Shown piece after piece: positions 45,687 to 57,161 of a stretch of DNA of 64,000 nucleotides. Source of the DNA: Proteles cristata cristata (taxonomy: Eukaryota > Chordata > Mammalia > Carnivora > Hyaenidae). Each line of letters begins with the position of its first letter. Positions within the stretch are counted from its first letter, which is position 1. The notes beneath the pieces are model-generated. The model had not been told where the DNA came from, did no database searches, and saw nothing but the letters and a program-made list of their open reading frames with translations. The DNA is taken from contig JAESUZ010005462.1 of the NCBI GenBank assembly GCA_017311185.1, positions 2,542,001 to 2,606,000 of the forward strand, in the 5' to 3' direction. A program made the position numbers and the translations under genes.

Positions 45687-48099
45687 TGTGTTCATATAAG
45701 ACACAGATATGGGTGTATATGGATTTCTCTATGGGGGAATATATATACGTTTTGATTGCCTGTGTGTAAGTACATAAGTGCACAAAGCAACCTACCAAGA
45801 AAAAATGGTGGTTGGGGGGGGTGGGAATGGGAAAGAAAACACACCTTACCCTAAGCATAGAATTCAGCATTGTAGGAATTCAGAGCAGATGATCAAGAAC
45901 TTTTCAGAAAAGAGAATCTTGAGTCCTGGAGAATGGGCCTCTCCAACCATGGCAGGAAACCCAATCTCTCATCTTGTTGTCAGGTTTTCATATGTGTTCA
46001 GTTCAATTATAAGGAATTTTTTAGAAGAAGTTGAAGAAATGGGTGTTTATAAATGGAGACCTAAAATGAGGGCACTATAGGTTATGGCATGAGTTTTATT
46101 TACAGTTTCCCTGTGACAGTTTTAATCCTATTGGCATTCCTTTGCATTATTCTTCAGAGAATTTTTATTCGTGAAAAACAGCAAATTGTTCATCTCTGAA
46201 ACACTAGATAGTTTTGTGACTCTGAAAGTATTATGAAAATTATAAATGATAAGGAAACTCTGGGCCAAATTTTTTATACTACTCTCCAAGAATTACATAG
46301 GATGGGAATCTGACCCTTTGAGAGTTAAAAATGTTTCTAAAGACAGAAGACTTGATGCGCTAAGCCAGAGTGCATTAAATCACATTGGTAGTGCAATTAT
46401 CTCTCAGCAAAGATCCTTGGAGTTGAAGTTCAAGCTGGGGGTCAGGAAGATGGTTGGGGGAAACAGGGTCCCCCTTGTTAAAATAAAGCAATTAGTTTAA
46501 TATATACTGTAGGGAAAGTAGAGAAGGGAAGGGAAATTCCCCTTGTCAAATGTTGAACATTTAGTGTACTGCTTAGAGCAAAAGTAATAAGGCGCTCTTC
46601 ATGAAAAAAAATTGGCCATCTACCATATCTAAATGCAAACATGTGTGTTCTTTATTTCTTTAATTCATTTAAACTTCTGTTAACAGGGAATATTTTTATG
46701 TGCATTCTCAGTCGTTCCCTTTCTCACTTGAACAAAAATGTGTCAGGGGACAGGAACAGTGCCCATGCAAGTACATTTAGATACCATAAAATATTTAACA
46801 GCTCTTTCTAGTATGGTTAAGCCCCACCAAATGGCTAAACAAACTTTAATTTACAATTCACGGGCTGAAGCATTCAAAGGGCCATAATATTTTGCTGACA
46901 CTAATTTATATCTCTTAGAGAGACATTAAATTCAAAGTGAGCCATTTAGAAGTTCCCAAACCCACAGTCTTTTCTGTGAAATAAAGATCTTTGTTTCTTA
47001 GGAGTTTACATTGTTTGCCATCAAGAAGCAGCAGCTTTGCTTGTTAGTTTGAAAGGTCTCTACTCCCTACAGAGATTTTTAAAAATCACCCTTGAAAATA
47101 GATGACTTTGACCCAACTGAGATCCAGAGGTTGTTTGGTTCTTATAAAAAGAATGAAATAAATAAGCTTCAGCAATGAAATACATGATGACTTAGTTGAT
47201 TCTCAAGATTATTAATCTGAGTTTTCACTGACCCAAAGGCCTTATCCAAAAGGTCTATATCTACTGTCTGACTTCACATTTCTGAAGTTATAGAACCAGA
47301 AAAATACTCTACATTGGAAAACAAAAACAAAACCCAGAATGGTGGTTGTCTGGGTGAAGGAAAATCAATTGGGAAGGGGCGGGCACAAGGGAACTTCCTT
47401 AAGGTGAAAGTAGTGTTTTATATCTTGACATGGGGTTTGGGTTATACATTTATTTGCCAAAATTCAACAAATAAGCACTTAAATGTACATTTTATTTTAT
47501 GTTAATTTTACCTCAAAAGTACATTGTAAATAAATATAGAATTCTGGTTAATGATGTAGTAAAGGAGAAGCAACGATGCCTATAAATTAATCTGAAATGC
47601 ACTCCAAAAAATAAGACGGATGGATGGATGGAGAGATATGAGATAAAACAAGTGTAGGACATTATTAATGATAGGCTCTAGCTGGTGGGTATATAAGTAT
47701 TCCCATATGATTGTGTCAACCTTTTCGTAATAACATGAGATTTCTCATAATAATAAGTTGGGGAAAAGGTGAAAGGAGGAACTATGAGCAATTAGGCTAG
47801 AAACCCAGGCATAGGTTGAAACCATCTCAGACAAGCTTGCACATATGGTCACCCCATGTATTAGTATTCTTCATTCTTAATTTAAACACTCCCCAGGTCC
47901 ACTTTCATTGAGCCAAGATGTGTATTTCCTCTGGATTATCTTAAATAGTGTTAAAGTCCTCACAAAGCTACTAAAAAATCACACAGTCTCCCTTCTTCTA
48001 ATATAGAAGCTATAGAATTTGTGCAGCAAAGAGTGGATATGAGAGCCAGTTCTGGGCTTTGAGATATGTGTGGATGTCAGGACAGAGTGTCCCAGAAAG
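45481..48099. other. Repeat-poor non-coding stretch
   Basis: A (GT)n run lies at 45655-45690. About 47310-47530 resembles an ancient L1 3' end ('cagaatggtggttgtctggg'). Otherwise no repeat or coding frame is recognised over more than 2 kb, which makes this one of the least transposon-laden parts of the window. Confidence 0.45.
45655..45690. repeat. (GT)n microsatellite
   Basis: GT units with one 'at' interruption. Confidence 0.93.
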
Positions 48100-48152
48100 C
48101 TTTTTATTTTATTTTTTAAAGTTTATTTATTTATTTTGAGAGAGAAAGAGAA

Positions 48153-48202
<50 letters not shown>

Positions 48203-48366
48203 GCAGAGGAGGGGCAGAGAGAAAGGGAGAGTGAGAATCCCAAGCAGGCTCATTGCTGTCAGTGCACAGCCTGATTCGGGGCTTGGTTCTATGAATTATG
48301 AGATCATGACCTGAACTGAGATCCAGAGTTGGACACTTAACCAACTGAACCATCCAGGTAGCCCCC
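48100..48366 (-). mobile_element. CAN SINE with internal (GT)n expansion
   Basis: Tail 'aaagtttatttatttatttt', GA block that turns into (GT)n (48156-48200), body 'cccaagcaggctcattgctg', head at the right 'ccaactgaaccatccaggta'. Confidence 0.88.
48156..48200. repeat. (GT)n microsatellite in SINE
   Basis: About 21 GT units inside the SINE 3' region. Confidence 0.95.
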
Positions 48367-49338
48367 AGAAAACATTTTAAAGAGGAAACACTCAGTAGGA
48401 CTGCCCCCTTTAGACTTTTGCCTTTTTTCCTTCATCCAACTCCTTTCTTCCTTCCTGGAATACAGTGCCTGAAGATGTGGTGGCCACCTTGCAGCCATGA
48501 GGATGAAAAGCCACTAAGGATAGCAGAGCAAGAAAGTAGATTGAGCCTGGATATTAACCCTGTGTAAGCTACACTAAGATTTCTTGTTACCTGACTCAAA
48601 TTCCTTATTTTTAAAAACATCTTTAGGTTTTTTATTACATCCTGTCAAATGCATACCTAACTAATATTCAGGGTAACTTAGATTACCTTCTCAAAAAGGT
48701 TTTGCTTTAATTCACATTAACTTGAGCAATGAATGCGGAAACTATAGGAAGAAAGAAAGGTGAATTCCACACAACTAAAATAAACTAAGAGGTTCATGAA
48801 AGCCAGGCATATGGGGGACTTAAAAGCAAATAAGCATGTCTAACTGTTCCTCTTCTACCATCCTTAACAATTTTGTATACAATTTGGCTAAAAAAATTCA
48901 CAGAACAGGACAAGCTTGAAATAAAGAGCAGCTGTCCCAGAGAGCATGACACAGCACCCTGGGAGGGGTTGCAGAAAGAACAACTGTTGGCAAACAGCTA
49001 GCCCTAGGGTTACACCAATTGTGTATTTGAGTGCATATGAGGAGACCAGGTGATTATTTATCCCACCTTCTAATAACTGCCCTCCATTCCCAGCAGATAG
49101 CTCTGCCTCAGAGCTAAAGCCATACAGGTTTTCAAATGCCAAGGGCCCATGGGCAACTACCATGAGATACGGAGACCAGGGACATCTTGGTGATACTGTT
49201 GGGGAGTGAGTCCCAACTGAATTTAGGTCTGAGAGTCACCAGGATAGAGTAAACTAGGGTAACTGAGTTATTATACACATATTACTGTTACTTGTCAATC
49301 CCAGGTTCTCAGACCAAGTTTAAATGGTATAATAATTT
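48367..49338. other. Unannotated non-coding stretch
   Basis: No recognised repeat or gene. Confidence 0.4.
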
Positions 49339-49517
49339 GGGGGAGTCTGGGTGGCTCAGTCAACTAAGCATCAGGTTTCAGCTCAGGTCATGATCTCATG
49401 GTTCATGAGTTGAGCCCTCTGTCAGGCTCCTTGCTGCCAGCATGGAGCCCATTTCAAATCTTATCCTCTTTCTTTGTGCCTTTCCTCTGTTATGTCTCTC
49501 TCAAAGATAAATAAAAT
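49339..49517 (+). mobile_element. CAN SINE, older
   Basis: Head 'gggggagtctgggtggctca', body 'tgctgccagcatggagccca', tail 'ctctcaaagataaataaaat'. The next SINE is inserted in its tail. Confidence 0.88.
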
Positions 49518-49728
49518 AGGGGCGCCTGGGTGGCTTAGTCGGTTAAGCGTCCGACTTTCGCGTAGGTCATGATCTCGCGGTTCGTGGGTTCAAGCCCCGC
49601 GTCGGGCTCTGTGCTGACTGCCAGCTCAGAGCCTGGAGCCTGTTTCGGTCTGTGACTCCCTCTCCCTCTGACCCTCCCCTGCTCACACTGTCTCTCTCTC
49701 TCTCCTAGAAATAAAACATTTAAATAAA
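49518..49728 (+). mobile_element. Youngest felid CAN SINE of the window
   Basis: Close to what I recall as consensus: head 'ggggcgcctgggtggcttag', 'cccgcgtcgggctctgtgct', body 'cagagcctggagcctgtttc', tail 'tctcctagaaataaaac'. CpG sites are nearly all intact. The A-rich flanks make the TSD ('aataaataaaata' type) hard to fix. It is inserted into the tail of the older SINE. Confidence 0.95.
49531..49596 (+). promoter_or_regulatory. Pol III A and B boxes of the SINE
   Basis: A box 'tggcttagtcgg' (49531-49542) and B box 'ggttcaagcc' (49587-49596) match the tRNA internal promoter pattern and spacing. In this family they drive Pol III transcription; activity at this copy is inference. Confidence 0.75.
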
Positions 49729-49745
49729 TAAATAAAATAAACATT

Positions 49746-50974
49746 TAAGAAATTAGTATAATAATTTTCACAGAATGAATTCACACTACATGAAAACATA
49801 AGGGAGAATGGATCTGTACCTTTCTTATATTTCTAAAAATGGCTGGCTTCCTGCCCATGGCATACACAAAACTTAAATCTGTTAAATTTTTAGAAAGGAT
49901 GATTCCGCTTAGCATTGGTATATAGGACAGTTTAGATGAGGACTTTCATCGTCTTAGGGTTCAGCATCTCTATGTCATTCTGATATTGTTTTAGCATCCA
50001 CCTTCAAGTGAGGCAGCCACACTGAGCTGGTAATGCAGGCAGCTAACAATGGGAACACAAACAGAAAACTGTCCGACTGTGTTGCTCTTGACATCCACAT
50101 GGCGAATTTCACTGGACACTCGCTTATTACAAAACTTAAAAAATATTGTAAACATCTTGCAAAGCCAAACCTTGCCCCACTTCAACAACTAACACGATGT
50201 GAGTGGCCTATGAGTTTATAAATCTGGAAGTCACATTCAATCACTAGCAGGAAAGGGAGTTTACTTTCATGGCCAAACCTGTTTTCTGCTTATGACAGGA
50301 TTTTTTAAATTGCTAGTGAAAATTGCTATGGCACAGATGGAAAAATACCAGGCAAACACTGCCTGTTTCACTTTGTGGGGACTATTTTGCTCTCTTTTGT
50401 TTTTGAAAATAGTGGCTCTTTAAAAATAAAAAACTGCACTTTCTACTATTAAAGTTCTTGCCCTGCCTTGGCTACACATTTGAAACAAACCGTTTTATTT
50501 CAAGGAATGTACCTGTTTGAAACAGGCACAAGTGAACATGATCATATTTATGTCTCTGAATTAATCATTTCCATTAATTGGAGCCTTAGCTCTCATAGTT
50601 TGGTGTGCAATGCCCTCAGACACTGGGATATTTACACAACTGACACAATGGACTTACTTGTGAGAAGCTTAGTACAGCATGATACAAACATCTGGAGGTT
50701 TGGGTCTTTGACATAGTTTTCCCCTCAGCACTCATGCTCAGCATCCTGCAGACAGGACCTCAGTTACATATGTCATCCACATAAACTGGACACTTTGCCA
50801 CCCATTCTTGGCAAGGTGTTAAATACAAAGAAAAGCTATCTGACATCCAAGATAGTAATTAGAAAAAAAAAATATATTTTACTGGAGGCTTTTTAAATAC
50901 AAAGTGGGATTCTCTTAATTATAAGCAAACAAACATAAAAACACATAAAGGACTACAGAAAGTATTTTTTCAAT
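49746..50974. other. Repeat-poor non-coding stretch
   Basis: No recognised repeat or gene. Confidence 0.4.
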
Positions 50975-51184
50975 TGTTTTTTTAAATATTTATTTATTTT
51001 TGAGAGACAGAGACAGAGCACGAGCAGGGGAGGGGCAGAGAGAGAGGGAGACATAGAATCTGAAGCAGTCTCCAGGCTCTGAGTTGTCAACACAGAACCT
51101 GACACTGGGCTTGAACTCACACATGTGAGATCATGACCTGAGCCGAAGTCAGGGGTTTAACCAACTGAACCACCCAGGTGCTCT
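50975..51184 (-). mobile_element. CAN SINE
   Basis: Tail 'aatatttatttatttttgag', GA block, 'cagtctccaggctctgagtt', head at the right 'caactgaaccacccaggtgc'. Confidence 0.9.
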
Positions 51185-51949
51185 TCTTTTTCTTTTAATG
51201 TCTCAGTCACATGTCAACTTCTCCTAAAGCCTCTCTCCTACTTCTCTCCAAACTCATCAGAAAGACTCCTTCTGAACTGAAGCCTGCCTCTCTCTCTGCC
51301 CATCTATCCCTTTCTCTTCTCCTAGAACTTTCTGGGAATCAATCACCTCCACCTGGACTCTCAACATTTGCTGCTCCATCATTACTTTAAGTCTGCCCAA
51401 CAGAGGCTCTGAAGTAGAACAGATTAAGACAAAATCTCCTTCTTGGGTGGGAGTTGGGGGAAGGGAGATACTAATGGGAATAAAAATTCCACAGTTGAAG
51501 GGAATATATAAACATTCAAAACACCCCTTTAGCCAAATTTCACCCTCTTTTCTAGGGAATCAGAATTAATAGTAGATCTCAGGATTGGTAGAGTCAAATC
51601 CAGTTTCTTTATCTAGCTTCTTTTTCTGACTTTGTACTATAGAGAGGATGGCTGTGTGAAAGTAAATGGAAAATTTACTGCCTCACCTGTCTATCTAACA
51701 AAAAGCTATACACAACTGTCTTCAATAGTCAAGAACAAAGGGATAAGTGCAATCACCAAGGCCTGGGCAGACTCTTTTCAGGCTCATTCACATAAGTGTA
51801 TCTTAACTCTGTCCTTTGATTAAACCTTGAGTCAGCTGAACAAAAATAGCATATTTATAGTCCTATGCATAACTCAGAAAACCAAGAACTTCTCTTGGAG
51901 ATAATCCATAGCCTGAAGAAAATCTACAATGAGTTGTGCACACTTACTA

Positions 51950-51984
<35 letters not shown>

Positions 51985-54169
51985 TGCGCACAGACACATG
52001 TGTGTTTGCCACTGGAATATATAGGATGCACCCAGTAGGGTTTACTCAGCAGATAACTTAGGTATTGTTTGCTTCATTTTTTCCTGTGCCTGGAGCAGTA
52101 TAGTTACATGATTAAAAAAAAAAAACTGAACTATAAATACACTTGGAGTATCATATTTTTAGTTTCTTATGACAAAGACAAATCACTGCTTGTGTGTGAG
52201 AAATGCCAGTGTGAAGTAGTGGGCATCTGATATTGAGGGCCCCTCTTATTAAGCACTGGCCATGGGTCAATTGCCCTCAGTTGACTTCATCACATTTTGT
52301 CTCATTATGTGCTGTTGTGCAGCCAGCGGATCTCCGCTCTCCTAATCTTTCTGTCATTAATGATTGGCCTTCATTCTGGCAGGTTTTTGGCTTGAAACTG
52401 AATACTTTTGACAAGTTCTACAAAGACGAGAATTTAGCCAAGGGGCTCTTTTGTCAATTAAAACATTTTATCCCACAATTGCCATTAGGGGCTTTCCAGG
52501 GCTCAGGAGATTCCTATTGCTGTCTGGATTTCAAGAATGAAGAGGAAAAATGTTAGACCTTCTGAAGTCATCCCTTCAATCACAGGAAAGGCAAATTCTT
52601 TCATCTAACATTTAAATACTTGCCCAGAAAGAAGACATACATGGAAGAAGGGCATTTTCCCAATTTCTCCATGGGTGATTGTCTAGTGACTTAGAATTAT
52701 CTAGACAGCCAAAGCAAATATAGACTGAAGACACCATTTAAGGTTCAAATTGTCCAAATTGGCTGTTGAAGCAAGCCGCTAATTCAGAATGATTGTAATT
52801 CACAAGAAAATTGTTGAAACTTCTACTTCAGCTGTTGAAAGCTGGCCTCAGGTTTGTTAATATTGTTGAGGATTATATGGAAAATACACAAACATGTTTC
52901 TAAAGTATAATATGCTTGTTAGTGTATAGCAGTGTATAGCAGTGGCCTTCTTCAGCCTACTTCACAATTAATTGTTTAGTTTAAGACACCAGGCTTTGTT
53001 CTGATGGTCATTTAAAAAAATTACTTGTTTTACTCAGGTCATATTTCCTTTTTTGAGATGATTTAAGAACTTTAATAAACTGTAATCTGAAAACTCTCAG
53101 GAACGTTCTTCCTGCTCTTCTGGGAAGAAGACACATAGATGAACCCAGGACTGAGACTGAGTTATGTTCTGAAAATCCAAAGGCTAAGAGTTCTGGTCAC
53201 TCCTCAGAGCCAGAGTGGCTGATTTACAATATCACCAAAGTCCCCATGGATGTGTGATCACTTCTAGTTTCCATGCCTTTGTAAATTTTGTGTAATTTAA
53301 GAATGCTAATGCAGATAGGGTATGAAATGCCAGCAAATACTCACAAATCAAGAAGCTTTACCCAAAACTCAAACTTCCTCTTGCTAAATGCCTCTGGATA
53401 GAAATTAACTTTCACCTCTAGCAAGCTCAGAAAATGATAGATTTGCTGATGCTATTAGTTTACTTACTAAATTTCTTCACAAAACTTTAGGTGTGTAATG
53501 TGAAAATATTTTGGTGAAAACCAACAGAAATTATGAAGAACGATCTGAAATGGACAGGATACACTGAACTGAATTACCTTAGATTTCAAGATATTTCAAA
53601 ATTCTCTTCATACTTGGTGCTGTTCAAATTTATGAGAATTTTTCATCTCAGGGAGGTCTCAAATAAGATCTAGTTGTACAGATATAGCCCCCTCCCACAC
53701 ACACATCAATATGATAATAGAAAAAGCAAGAAAGGGGATGAGTCACTAGAAAATTAGGAAATTATCACAAGCAGAATGCCCTTCTGTCTTTTTCTTAAAA
53801 TTATGGAAAAGGAGAAATTAAGAGTTCTGGTTAAATGTTTTCAGAATTAATTTCTGCAGAATCAAATTTTATTATGGTATTACAGATCCATTTACTAGAG
53901 TCACTTTTTAGTATGATCCCTTGGATTTGTACTTCCAAGGACATTCTTAGCACAACCATTTTCCTATTTCTTATCTTACTTAAGTTAAAGCAAAGAGTGA
54001 GAAATAGTGACTGAATACACACAGGGATTTAGTAGACAGGTTGCTCATAGGCATGGCAGCCACAACAAAAGCCATTAGCAATTTTCTGTTCAGTTAGGAT
54101 TTCACTTATTATTTATTCTTTCAGTCCAAAAATATAAACCAGAAACTGTTCCTGCCCATGTGGGAGGCA
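51185..54169. other. Repeat-poor unique stretch, possible conserved element
   Basis: Apart from a (TG)n run at 51954-51983 no repeat is recognised for about 3 kb. Around 52230-52560 the base composition is even, with homeodomain-like TAAT cores ('gtcattaatgattggcc', 'tgtcaattaaaacat'). No coding frame is convincing. Confidence 0.4.
51954..51983. repeat. (TG)n microsatellite
   Basis: About 15 TG units. Confidence 0.94.
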
Positions 54170-55090
54170 AAGATGATCATTCATGATCACAAAAATATGT
54201 GTTAAATTACAATTATAAAAGGAGATATTAATTAAATTACCTTTATAAAGGAGAAGTTTAGGGAGCTCTAAGTTCTTCTAACAGGGGACTTCACCCAATG
54301 AGGACATCAGTAAAGGATTCCTGGAGGAAGCTGGACTGAGGTATGAAGGAGAAAGAGGGGTGGGAGTTAAGTAGCTAGAAGGAAAGCCAGAAGGAAATAA
54401 CTGTCCAGGTAGAGAAGCCAACATGCATATAAAGGGGGGCCTGTGTCAGTGGGTCAGAGGCTGGGGTGGGCCTGCCACAGTGAGGATCTGCTGTAGGGCT
54501 GGGGTACAGAATGCAAGGGAAAGAAGCACGTGTGAGGTGAATTTGGAGACACAGGTCATGGCAGAGCCATGCCAGGATCTTGGAGACCACATGAAGAGCA
54601 TGCTTTCTTAAAGGGAAAAGCAAGGGAAACACTGTGATGTGATTTAAGTTTCATTTTTAACAAGATTGTTGTGGCCGCAGGATGGGAACTCAACCCAAAT
54701 GGGCAGCAGAAGATGTGAATTGAAAAGACTACTGCAGTGGTCCAAAGGAAAGACTTGGATGACCTGGACTGGAGAGGTAGAGATAGGGATGGAGATGCAG
54801 TGGGTGTGAGGTGAGGAGGGGAAAGAACCAGAGATGACTCCTGGGTTGCTCATTTGCCCCCTGGGGAGTTGGTGGTGCCATTCATCAGGATAATGAGCTG
54901 GGCAGACACTAAGCTTTCAAGGGAAAACTCGACTTTGGCTTTAGACATGTCAAAATTGAGCTACTCTGTGATATCTCAGAGGAAATGTTAAGTGGGCAGT
55001 GGGATACACAGGCCTGGGTCTCAGAGGGAGGTCCAGGCCAGAGGTAGACATGATGAGTTATATAACAGGTTAAAGGCCAAGCATAAGCAT
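54170..55090 (-). repeat. Long L2 LINE fragment
   Basis: Antisense L2 order over about 0.9 kb: 'ggattcctggaggaagctgg', 'gtccaggtagagaagcca', 'gatgtgatttaagtttcatt', 'gactactgcagtggtccaaa', 'gttggtggtgccattcatca', 'ttagacatgtcaaaattgag'. One of the longer L2 relics in the window. Confidence 0.7.
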
Positions 55091-55729
55091 AACTGGCATT
55101 ACTAATCTATTTGCAAACACAATGCTGGGAGCAAAATTTAAAGTAATAAAAACATCTGGATACTTCTAACTGTTATCAATCACTCTCAACACTATTCTCC
55201 CCCTCCTTCCCTCTCCTCCAAGCTTGACACTTCATTATAACTCCTCCAGGCTCTTCATCTTGTAGTTGGGATTCCTCTGGGAAATTTACATGCCTCTGGG
55301 TTTCACATGTTAGAATCATTGTCTTGCTCCCTGGCTGGGACAGCTAGGGCTCTTTAGCTCAGTGAAAGTGCCAGTATATTAGTCTCTTCCATAGCCTACT
55401 GCTATGCCCCCTAAGAACATGAACTATGCTTCACCCAGAGAATTTCTCTTACCTCTTTGAGTGCTGGGCATAGATTGAACAAGAGATAATGATTAAAAGG
55501 GATACCATATTTATTGAATGTCCTTAAACCTGGAAATGTGCTTTTCCAATAAAATGACAGTTTTCCATGCACTTGCCTAACTGGAAGAAAATAGCTTACC
55601 TGTGTGTTATGTATGATACATTTAACATTCCAAAAATTGGTCAGAGTATCTGACACAAATACTATTCTGGAAGAGTTAGACATTTTGAATCTAATTTTAT
55701 CAGGTAATAACTTAATATTTTTAAACAAC
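55091..55729. other. Unannotated stretch, weak L2-like patch
   Basis: About 55360-55520 faintly resembles the sense L2 3' end ('gagtgctgggcatagattga'). Nothing else is recognised. Confidence 0.35.
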
Positions 55730-55938
55730 TTTTTAAAGTTTATTTATTTATTTTGAGAGAGAGAGGGAGAATACAAGCAGGATAGGGGCAGAGAGAGTGG
55801 GGGAGAGAGAATCCCAAGCAGGCTCCATGTTACTAGCACAGAGCCCAATGCTGGGCTCAGTCTCATGAACTGAGAGATCATGACCTGAACCAAGATCGAG
55901 AGTTGTATGCTTAACAAACTGAGACACCCAGACACCCC
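55730..55938 (-). mobile_element. CAN SINE
   Basis: Tail 'aaagtttatttatttatttt', GA block, 'atcccaagcaggctccatgt', head at the right 'acaaactgagacacccagac'. Confidence 0.88.
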
Positions 55939-56390
55939 TAAAATTTTTTAAAAGCTTTATAAAAAGTTTTTAGACAAACAAAATGATAATTTGACTACAT
56001 TTTTTATCAATTTGAATTTAATGCACATTATCCTGATCTACTCAAAAGAAGTGGTTGTTACAGAAAAAGCTTAATTATAATAAGAACTGGCTCTAGCACA
56101 AGTTCTTCCTCTTTCTTTATTTACAACCTAATTGAAGCCACTCAGTCTCTTTGGACCTCAGTGTCTTTATCTGTAAAGTGGGAACATTAATAACTGGTTT
56201 CAAATGATACTTTTTAAAAGCTATATATCTATATAAACTCTTTTAACTTCAGCCAGAAAATCTATCATTTATTATCATATGAATGTAAAATATTATTATT
56301 GCTAAAACCTAAAAATCTTTTTCTGTAACTTTCTTAATGTCTATTTATTCTTGAAATGATTTATCTAAAATCCTTTTGTAACTAGTACTC
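55939..56390. other. Non-coding stretch with a MIR patch
   Basis: About 56110-56215 is MIR-like in sense ('agtctctttggacctcagtg', 'tatctgtaaagtgggaacat'). The rest is AT-rich and unrecognised. Confidence 0.5.
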
Positions 56391-56899
56391 TGTGTTTTAT
56401 GTGTCAATTTGACTGGCCACAGGGTGCCCAGATAGTTTGTTAAACATTATTTCAGGTATATCTATGAGAATGTTTCTGACTGAGATTAACATTCGAATCA
56501 GTAGACTGAGGTATGCAGATCACCCTTCCCAATGTGGGTGGACTTCACCCAATCCACTGAAAGCTAGATAAAACAAAACGGGTGAATAAGAAAGAATTCA
56601 CTATCTCTGCCTGACTGTCTTCAAGCTTGGACTCTAGTATTTTCCTGCCTTCATACTAGGACTTAGACCAACATTTGCACCATCAATCGTCCTGGGTCTC
56701 AGGCCTTTGGTCTAGGACTAGAACTACACCTCCAGCTCTCCTGGGTCTCCAGCTTGTCAACAGCAGAGGTTGGCTTATTGTCCTCCATAATCACATGAGC
56801 CAGTTCCTTATAGTAACTCTCTCTCTGATAGAGGGTTGGATGTTGTATGTATGTATGGATGTATGTATGTATGTATGTATGTATGGATGGATGGGTGGG

Positions 56900-56939
<40 letters not shown>

Positions 56940-56986
56940 ATGAAGATAGGAGATAGATGGATAGAATGGAGATAGATTAGATAGAT

Positions 56987-57038
<52 letters not shown>

Positions 57039-57161
57039 TAGATACAGATAGATATATAGATTGATGGATAGTTCAATAGATACATACATACATAAATATA
57101 TACATAGATATAGATGGATATGCTATTGGTTCTGTTTCTCTGGAAGACTCCAACTAATACG
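56391..57161 (+). mobile_element. ERVL-type LTR (MLT2-like) with microsatellite
   Basis: Starts 'tgtgttttatgtgtcaattt', continues 'ccacagggtgcccagatagt', 'aatgtgggtggacttcaccc', 'tctcctgggtctccagcttg', 'catgagccagttccttatag', and ends 'ttggttctgtttctctggaa' to 'ccaactaatac'. The AT-rich segment just before the last block is replaced by about 275 bases of tetranucleotide repeats. A solitary LTR. Confidence 0.85.
56845..57118. repeat. Compound (GTAT)n-(GGAT)n-(GATA)n microsatellite
   Basis: (GTAT) units at 56845-56884, GGAT/GGGT units to about 56900, (GATA) runs at 56900-56939 and about 56980-57039, then degenerate GATA/TACA units to 57118. Frames through it are low-complexity artefacts. Confidence 0.96.

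Noticed and set aside
49518..49600. tRNA gene
   Set aside because: The tRNA-like A and B boxes belong to the head of a SINE; no complete cloverleaf or tRNA ends.
56845..57118. CRISPR-like regular repeat array
   Set aside because: Tandem tetranucleotides without spacers in a mammalian LTR; a microsatellite, not CRISPR.
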